Notes under the pieces: model-generated
Seen by the model: only the letters and a program-made list of their open reading frames with translations
What the model was told of the DNA's origin: nothing
Database searches by the model: none
Assembly: GCA_020696395.1 (NCBI GenBank)
Contig: JAEHCN010000006.1
Coordinates: 1-33,023 of the forward strand
DNA length: 33,023 nt
Direction: 5' to 3'
Source: Thermoplasmata archaeon
GTDB taxonomy: Archaea; Thermoplasmatota; Thermoplasmata; UBA10834
Made by a program: the position numbers and the translations under genes
In this document: one piece after another, positions 27,639 to 33,023 of the stretch
How the letters are laid out: each line of letters opens with the position of its first letter
Numbering within the stretch: the first letter of the stretch is position 1

Positions 27639-27941
27639 ATGGTCAAGACGGTTTTCCTGGCGTTGAGATCCCCCCGGGAGCAGGACCCTAGCGAGTTGAT
27701 CGGCAGGCTCGCGAGCCGAGAGGAAGCACATCTGGTCCTGGTGGAGGATGCGGTGTACAACGCGCTCGATCCGAGGCGCGCTGAGAGCCTGAAGGAGGTG
27801 GCTCACGAGGTCTACATCGCGAAGGACGACCTCGCGGCCAAAGGATTCTCCGAGGCGGACCTCAAGGCAGGCACGACCGTGGATTACGACGGCATCGTGG
27901 AACTAATCATGGAGAGGACCGAGAGGACGGTCACGCTATGA
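27639..27941 (+). CDS. DsrH/TusB-like protein
   Basis: MVKTVFLALRSP...AHLVLVEDAVYNALDP...HEVYIAKDDLAAKGF; the track ORF begins too early (27504). Confidence 0.75.
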   Translation: MVKTVFLALRSPREQDPSELIGRLASREEAHLVLVEDAVYNALDPRRAESLKEVAHEVYIAKDDLAAKGFSEADLKAGTTVDYDGIVELIMERTERTVTL

Positions 27942-27950
27942 GGTGACACC

Positions 27951-28310
27951 ATGACTAAGACGATGACGATAATATGGAGGACTGGCTCCATGATGGCGAT
28001 GGACGCGAACGTGGCGACCAAGCTGGCAAGCGCCGCGGTCAGGAAGGGCTACAAGGTGAACATGTTCGGATATGGCGAGGGTGTAACCGCCGTGAAGAAG
28101 GGGCAGGCGCCCAAGCGGTTCCCGAACGTCGGCGCAGATCTCGAGGCGCTCGCAGAGCAGGGTGTGGCGATAGCGCTCTGTGAGACCTGCTACATGGCGA
28201 GGGGCTTCCGGAGGGGAGAGGAGATCGAGGGCGTGAAGGTCGGCAGCCTTACGAACGACCTGTTCAAGTTCGTCGCCGAGTCGGACAGGCTTGTCACGGT
28301 CGCGAGGTGA
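27951..28310 (+). CDS. DsrE family protein
   Basis: TIIWRTGSMMAMDANVATKLASAAVRKGYKVNMFGYGEGV...VAIALCETCYMARGF (conserved-position Cys); SD GAGGTGA. Confidence 0.82.
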   Translation: MTKTMTIIWRTGSMMAMDANVATKLASAAVRKGYKVNMFGYGEGVTAVKKGQAPKRFPNVGADLEALAEQGVAIALCETCYMARGFRRGEEIEGVKVGSLTNDLFKFVAESDRLVTVAR

Positions 28311-28314
28311 CGTC

Positions 28315-28671
28315 ATGGCGGAATCGATGCTCGTACTAGTCACGAAACCCCCGTACGGCCTGGAGGACGCCTTCGCCGGGTTGAGGCTGGGGCTAGCCAT
28401 GGCCGTGAACGGCATGACCGTCTCGGTGGTCATGCTGGAGGACGGAGTCTACAACGCGGTCGCAGGGCAGAAACCCGACGCCGTGGGAATGCCGTCCAAC
28501 GTCGACGCGACGACGGAACTGTACGATTTCGACGTTTCGGTCTATGTCGTGAAGGAGGACCTCGCGGAGCGCGGCCTCGCCGATGCAACGACGGTCGAAG
28601 GATTGAAGTCCGTAGACCGGGGGGCGCTCATCGAGATGGTTTCGACCCACGATGTCGTGACGACTTTCTGA
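28315..28671 (+). CDS. DsrF/TusC-like protein
   Basis: MLVLVTKPPYGLEDAFAGLRLGLAMAVNGMTVSVVMLEDGVYNAV...YDFDVSVYVVKEDLAERGL; SD GAGGTGA. Confidence 0.8.
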   Translation: MAESMLVLVTKPPYGLEDAFAGLRLGLAMAVNGMTVSVVMLEDGVYNAVAGQKPDAVGMPSNVDATTELYDFDVSVYVVKEDLAERGLADATTVEGLKSVDRGALIEMVSTHDVVTTF

Positions 28672-28742
28672 CAGAGCACTGGATGGCGACGACCGATCCG
28701 GCCGTCCATCCATTTTATACCTCTTCATGCAATGCCTTCAAC

Positions 28743-30461
28743 GTGAAATTCGAAGTGCTGTGCAGGGACGGTCTCGCCAGGATCGGCGCGCTGGAGATAG
28801 ACGGCGTCGTACACAGAACTCCGGCGATCGCGTTCGCCGACACATGGAAGTATCCTGCGCCTCCGAAGGGGCTGAAGCTGAGACAGTCAAGTCTGGCGAA
28901 AGAAGGGGATGTCCGGGTCGCGCCGTCCGGGTTCTCCCGATTGGACCGTGACGAGAATTGCCATATGGAGCCTTGGTTCAGAGGGTCGCCGTTCGCCGAG
29001 GAGCAACCTGACGGATGCTTTGTCGTCCTCGACGACGTGGCGGGCAGGATGCTCGATTCGCGGACGTTCGCGAACGCGGTCGACGACATCAAGAGCGGGA
29101 ACGACCTGCTCGTGCCCGCGTACTGCTCGTCGGTCGCACTGGTCCACAGACTGGCGTTCCTGGCGTACTGCGGCTTCGACCTGTTCGACTCGATACCTCT
29201 CATCATGGCAACGGAGAACGGACAGTATCTGACGAGTTACGGCGCGCTTCCGGCCGACAGAGTCGACGAGCCACCGTGCTCCTGTCAAGTGTGCAGAGAC
29301 GGAGTCCCGTCAGGGGAGAACCTGCTGAGACACAACATAGCGGCTGCGGAGGCTGAGCTGAGGCTCGTGAGGCACTACATAGCCCAGGGAAGGCTAAGGG
29401 AGCTCGTCGAGAGCAGGATCAGGTCCGAGCCGTGGCAGATACAGGGCATCCGCCTGCTCGACCTGGAGCACCATCGCGTGCAGGAGACGCACGCGCCCGT
29501 GAGGGGGACGCCATTCGTCGCCGGCTCGAAGGAATCGCTCCACCGACCCGATATCCTGAGATGGCGCTCGAGGATCATGGAGAGATACAGGCGGCCTGAA
29601 CCCGCAAGCACACTTCTTCTGCTTCCGTGTTCTGCGAGGAAACCTTACTCGCTGTCCGCGTCGCACAGAAGGTTCCGCAAGGCGATCCACGAGTCAGGGG
29701 CAGGGAACATCGTGCACGAGATGATCGTGACGTCGCCACTCGGGCTGGTTCCACGGGAGCTCGAGCGATTCTATCCCGCTAAGGATTACGACATCCCCGT
29801 CACCGGACACTGGGACGGCGACGAGATCAAGATGGTCGAAGACATGGTCCGTTGGTTGACAGAGACACAGGACTATGACAGGGTCATCTCGCACCTCGGA
29901 GGCGAGAGGGACATAGTCAACGCGGTGCTCGACGACTACGTGGACTCCTCCGGCGGAGAGCCCGGATCGAGGGACAGCCTCTCGCGACTCGAGGAACTCC
30001 TGGGAGAGACCACAGAAGAGGAGGTCAGGCTGACGAACAGGCGCGAGAGGGCTCTGGAGGACACGGGAGCGATCGCGCGATTCCAGTTCGGCGCCGAGGG
30101 TGCGTGCCTGATGGAGGGCGCGCACGTTGATGGCAGATGGCCGAACGTGAGGATCGTGAAGGGACGGACACAGCTGGGCATGCTCACCGGCAGCAGGGGC
30201 ATGATCTCGCTGACATTGGCGGGAGGTTCGCTGCTCTCCTCGAAAGACGCATACTACGTGGAGATAGACGACTTCGCCGTGAAGGGCAACGTGTTCGCTG
30301 TGGGAGTCGAGGACGCGCATGATGCCGTAAGGATCGGAGACGACGTCGTCGTGAGGCATCGCTCGGATGTCAGGGCCGTCGGAGTGGCCCGCATGTCCGC
30401 CGTCGAGATGCGTCTGGCAGGTAGGGGCGAAGCGGTCCACACGAGACACTCTCCGAAGTGA
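28743..30461 (+). CDS. arcS: Archaeosine synthase ArcS (DUF5591/PUA, TGT-like)
   Basis: TGT-like N-terminus, PPCSCQVCRDG, LLLLPCSARKPYSLSASHRRFRKAI, HEMIVTSPLGLVPRELERFYPAKDYDIPVTGHWD, C-terminal PUA. Leaderless GTG 28743 after TATA ttttatacc; the ORF is open to 28683. Confidence 0.9.
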   Translation: MKFEVLCRDGLARIGALEIDGVVHRTPAIAFADTWKYPAPPKGLKLRQSSLAKEGDVRVAPSGFSRLDRDENCHMEPWFRGSPFAEEQPDGCFVVLDDVAGRMLDSRTFANAVDDIKSGNDLLVPAYCSSVALVHRLAFLAYCGFDLFDSIPLIMATENGQYLTSYGALPADRVDEPPCSCQVCRDGVPSGENLLRHNIAAAEAELRLVRHYIAQGRLRELVESRIRSEPWQIQGIRLLDLEHHRVQETHAPVRGTPFVAGSKESLHRPDILRWRSRIMERYRRPEPASTLLLLPCSARKPYSLSASHRRFRKAIHESGAGNIVHEMIVTSPLGLVPRELERFYPAKDYDIPVTGHWDGDEIKMVEDMVRWLTETQDYDRVISHLGGERDIVNAVLDDYVDSSGGEPGSRDSLSRLEELLGETTEEEVRLTNRRERALEDTGAIARFQFGAEGACLMEGAHVDGRWPNVRIVKGRTQLGMLTGSRGMISLTLAGGSLLSSKDAYYVEIDDFAVKGNVFAVGVEDAHDAVRIGDDVVVRHRSDVRAVGVARMSAVEMRLAGRGEAVHTRHSPK

Positions 30462-30559
30462 GCATTTTCGTATTGCTGGACTATTTTCGCCCTACTCCTG
30501 GTGCAAGGCTATTGACCCCCTTCCGCACTAGACGGTAACACAAGCAGTAAGGTGAATGA

Positions 30560-30646
30560 ATGAACCACGCAGATCACTACAGCTGGGAGGAGGTCTATGG
30601 CCTTCTCGGCTGCGACGCAGAACTCGAGCCTCCTGTCGAGTGCTGA
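30560..30646 (+). CDS. Candidate 28-aa microprotein
   Basis: ATG...TGA encoding MNHADHYSWEEVYGLLGCDAELEPPVEC; ggtga upstream; followed by a strong hairpin. Confidence 0.35.
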   Translation: MNHADHYSWEEVYGLLGCDAELEPPVEC

Positions 30647-30658
30647 AAGTGCCATCCC

Positions 30659-30695
30659 TGATAGGCAGGAGATCTTGCTCCCTCCTGTCCTATCA
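30659..30695. terminator. Hairpin, possible terminator or structured RNA element
   Basis: TGATAGGCAGGAG ... CTCCTG(T)CCTATCA: 13 pairs with one bulge, followed by acctcttttattt. Confidence 0.5.
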
Positions 30696-30861
30696 ACCTC
30701 TTTTATTTCGGTATCTCCACCGGCTGCTCGGCCCCGTCACGAAAGACTTAATTAATCTTGGGTGAATCCGGCACCAGCGAAAAAGATGGGATGCACCAGT
30801 GGTTCTACTCGGGTCGCACCGATAGGCCACTCTTTCGCAGTAGTCCGAACGGGGCTCTTGA

Positions 30862-31317
30862 ATGAGTCACTACGGTATCGATCTAAGGGCGATGGCCAAT
30901 ATGTCAGGAGGGCGCACTTCCAGCAGAGGCGATGGAAAGTCGAACGTCATGGCTCGGGTCCTCGTGGTCGACGACCAGGAATTCATCAGGGACCTCTACA
31001 AGGAGATGTTCGAGTCGAGGGGATACACCGTCTTCTCCGCGAAGAACGGAGAAGAGGCCGTCGAGCACTTCCGTGAGATGAAGGCGAAGCCGGATGCCGT
31101 CATAATGGATCATAGGATGCCGGGAAAGGACGGCATCCAGACGACGAAGGAGATCTTGTGCATGGACCCATCGATGCCGATCATATTCTCAAGCGCGGAC
31201 GAGGAGGTCAGGGACGAGGCGATCAGAGCCGGTGCAGTGTCGTTCTGGGCGAAACCGTTCCCAGTGGGAATGCTCATAGACGCGACCACGGACATCGTGC
31301 GGGCACGCAGGACATGA
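30862..31317 (+). CDS. Response regulator receiver-domain protein (CheY-like)
   Basis: ARVLVVDDQEFIRDLYKEMFESRGY, AVIMDHRMPGKDGI, FSSAD, FWAKPF. The start may be ATG 30949. Confidence 0.92.
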   Translation: MSHYGIDLRAMANMSGGRTSSRGDGKSNVMARVLVVDDQEFIRDLYKEMFESRGYTVFSAKNGEEAVEHFREMKAKPDAVIMDHRMPGKDGIQTTKEILCMDPSMPIIFSSADEEVRDEAIRAGAVSFWAKPFPVGMLIDATTDIVRARRT

Positions 31318-31322
31318 CGACG

Positions 31323-32360
31323 TCATTCGACCTTGTACCTCAACAGAGCCGCCACGCCGCCCAGTGATTCCAGTCTCCGACCCGCTTCGTGAAGAGAGCT
31401 CACGATCATGAACTCGCCCCGCGCACGCTCCACGGTCTTCAGGAGCTGCTCCACCTCGACGTCCCTCACGAAAGAGTCTATCACGAGCAGGAGGTCGACC
31501 GCTCCGGACTCGGCTGCCGTGGCCACGGACTGCTTGCCGTACGAGAACAGGCCGTCCGCTCCGATCGCTGCGAACAACCTCTCGACGGCCTGTGTCTCCC
31601 TCGCGACCCGAGACTCCTCGACGGCCTTACCACCCAGCCCGCGTTTCATCGCCTCATGGATACCCGCCATGCCAGCCTGGCCAGTCGAGAGGACGACCAC
31701 CAGGTCGGCGAGCTCGGGATGCTTGTCGCGCACCTTCCTCGCGAGCGCCTCCTTCGTGAAGCCGGGCCCGAGCACAATCAGCGGTTGAGCCTTCAGCAAC
31801 GGCGCGACCTTGCCGACCACCTCCTCGAGGAAGGCGTCCTCGCTCGGCTTTGAATCGTACATCTTCCCATCCGGGTTCCTCGTTATGGTCGCGACCTCCT
31901 TGAGCCCGTAATCCCTTGCAGCAGCGATGACTGCCTCGGTGTCCTCGACCGCCACGAACAGGACCGTCGGACGGTCGCTCGCCTCAACGGCCCGCTTGAT
32001 ACGCTCGAAGTGGACGTCCTTCCATTCGGGCTTGACGATGGCCAGATCGTCTCCCGGACCCACCATGAGCGTGTGATGCTGCCCGATGTCCTGCGGCCCG
32101 GACTCGATCGAGCCGAGTATGCGGAGACGGTCCTCCGATTCGTGAAACTCGACCTTCCCAACCCTTATGCCGAGGCGCATACGCACCTTCTCGGTCCGCT
32201 CGGGACGCAGCTTGTCTCCCTTCTCCTCCTTGCGCCTGTAGGCCGTGGCGTGCACCTGATCGTCGACATCTAACAGGTTGTAGAGATGCCACAGGTCGTC
32301 GACGCTCTCGGGACGGAGCTTGATCTCGTTGTTCCTCGAATCCTGACGGAGTATCTTCAT
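31323..32360 (-). CDS. pelA: mRNA surveillance protein pelota
   Basis: MKILRQDSRNNEIKLRPESVDDLWHLYNLL; LGPGFTKEALARKVRDKHP; GGLGGKAVEESRVARETQAVERLFAAI-type sequence. ATG 32360 (the ORF is open to 32447). Confidence 0.96.
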   Translation of the reverse strand: MKILRQDSRNNEIKLRPESVDDLWHLYNLLDVDDQVHATAYRRKEEKGDKLRPERTEKVRMRLGIRVGKVEFHESEDRLRILGSIESGPQDIGQHHTLMVGPGDDLAIVKPEWKDVHFERIKRAVEASDRPTVLFVAVEDTEAVIAAARDYGLKEVATITRNPDGKMYDSKPSEDAFLEEVVGKVAPLLKAQPLIVLGPGFTKEALARKVRDKHPELADLVVVLSTGQAGMAGIHEAMKRGLGGKAVEESRVARETQAVERLFAAIGADGLFSYGKQSVATAAESGAVDLLLVIDSFVRDVEVEQLLKTVERARGEFMIVSSLHEAGRRLESLGGVAALLRYKVE

Positions 32361-32458
32361 GCTCGCTCTCCTGCGTAGATGTCGGTGACCGGATATCAAG
32401 GCATCGAGCGGCCCAGGGCAGCCGAACTCAGCCGACCAGTTCCTCAACAGCCACGAAG

Positions 32459-32470
32459 GTTTATATTCTA
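32459..32470 (+). promoter_or_regulatory. TATA-box promoter of the roadblock gene
   Basis: ggtttatattct upstream of ATG 32511. Confidence 0.6.
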
Positions 32471-32510
32471 TTCAGGTCATTTGTAACTAAGTCAGAGAGG
32501 CGGCTCGCAC

Positions 32511-32873
32511 ATGGCACAGTACTTGGCTATCGGTGAGATACTTGACGACCTGCACAAGGAGTTGCCTTCCGTTTACGAGGCGACCGTCGTATCCAGGAGC
32601 GGCATGCACATTGCGGGCGATTCCCCGAAGGGGGTACACCTTGAGACTTTCGTCGCCATGTCGGCGATCCTCCTTGGCGCGGCGGAGACGGCGACTGGCG
32701 AGCTGAAGGATCGACTCCGGTATGTATCGGTCGAGCTTTCGAGGAGCAGGATGGTGCTGACATCGGCTGGAAACAGAGCACTGCTGGTCCTGACAGCATC
32801 CAGCGATGTCGAGATCGAGGAGATGGTAGAAAAGGCGACGGAGTTCGCGGAACGTATCGCCGGCAAGATCTGA
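32511..32873 (+). CDS. Roadblock/LC7 domain protein
   Basis: LDDLHKELPSVYEATVVSRSGMHIAGDSPKGVHLETFVAMSAILLGAAETATGEL...VSVELSRSRMVLTSAGNRALLVLTAS. Confidence 0.88.
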   Translation: MAQYLAIGEILDDLHKELPSVYEATVVSRSGMHIAGDSPKGVHLETFVAMSAILLGAAETATGELKDRLRYVSVELSRSRMVLTSAGNRALLVLTASSDVEIEEMVEKATEFAERIAGKI

Positions 32874-32880
32874 TCTGAAG

Positions 32881-33023
32881 TCACATCCTCTTGAACCCGC
32901 CTCTAACCCATTCTTGACTTGTTTCTATCGCGTAGACGACGGTCTCCTTGACGCTCCTGCTCCTGCCTCCGACCGTAGACCTGTTCGCAAGGATCGCTTT
33001 GATCGTTTCTCCTTCGGAGCAGA
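32881..33023 (-). CDS. C-terminal fragment of a hypothetical protein (runs off the window)
   Basis: Minus-strand open frame ...CSEGETIKAILANRSTVGGRSRSVKETVVYAIETSQEWVRGGFKRM*. Confidence 0.5.
   Translation of the reverse strand, partial: CSEGETIKAILANRSTVGGRSRSVKETVVYAIETSQEWVRGGFKRM

Noticed and set aside
30762-31076. 104-aa plus-strand ORF overlapping the receiver-domain gene
   Set aside because: Different frame from the clear CheY-like translation; Arg/Gly-rich shadow sequence in the second half.
1-33023. CRISPR arrays, transposases, integrases or prophage genes
   Set aside because: No regularly spaced direct repeats, terminal inverted repeats or mobile-element proteins were seen.

Overview
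The window reads as a gene-dense, high-GC archaeal chromosome segment. Supporting features are Alba, RadB, pelota, ArcS, isopentenyl phosphate kinase, type 2 IPP isomerase, TATA-box promoters with many leaderless GTG/ATG starts, and an orphan 5S rRNA gene. By inference it belongs to a Thermoplasmatota-like lineage. No CRISPR array, transposon or prophage was seen. Most of the content is housekeeping: isoprenoid biosynthesis, pyrBI, tRNA-Pro, 5S rRNA, Bud32, RadB, RdgB, ArcS and PelA. The items most worth a second look are: (a) a 1684-aa surface protein with 14 FG-GAP-like repeats (2x7), about six PKD-like domains, one TM helix and a cytoplasmic roadblock/longin-like domain, divergently paired with a site-2 protease that carries CBS domains; (b) a TusA-DsrE2-DsrH-DsrE-DsrF-like sulfur-relay operon with a Cys-rich HTH regulator and no dsrAB in view; (c) a compact AOR-family protein with its own ferredoxin; (d) three genes (RdgB, the ferredoxin and a small conserved-looking protein) whose frames have no ATG/GTG/TTG start covering the expected N-terminus, suggesting ACG/CTG starts or sequence errors; (e) a divergent-looking, unlinked 5S rRNA; (f) small-ORF and hairpin candidates in two otherwise unexplained intergenic regions. 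All homology calls come from reading motifs by eye; no database search was run.
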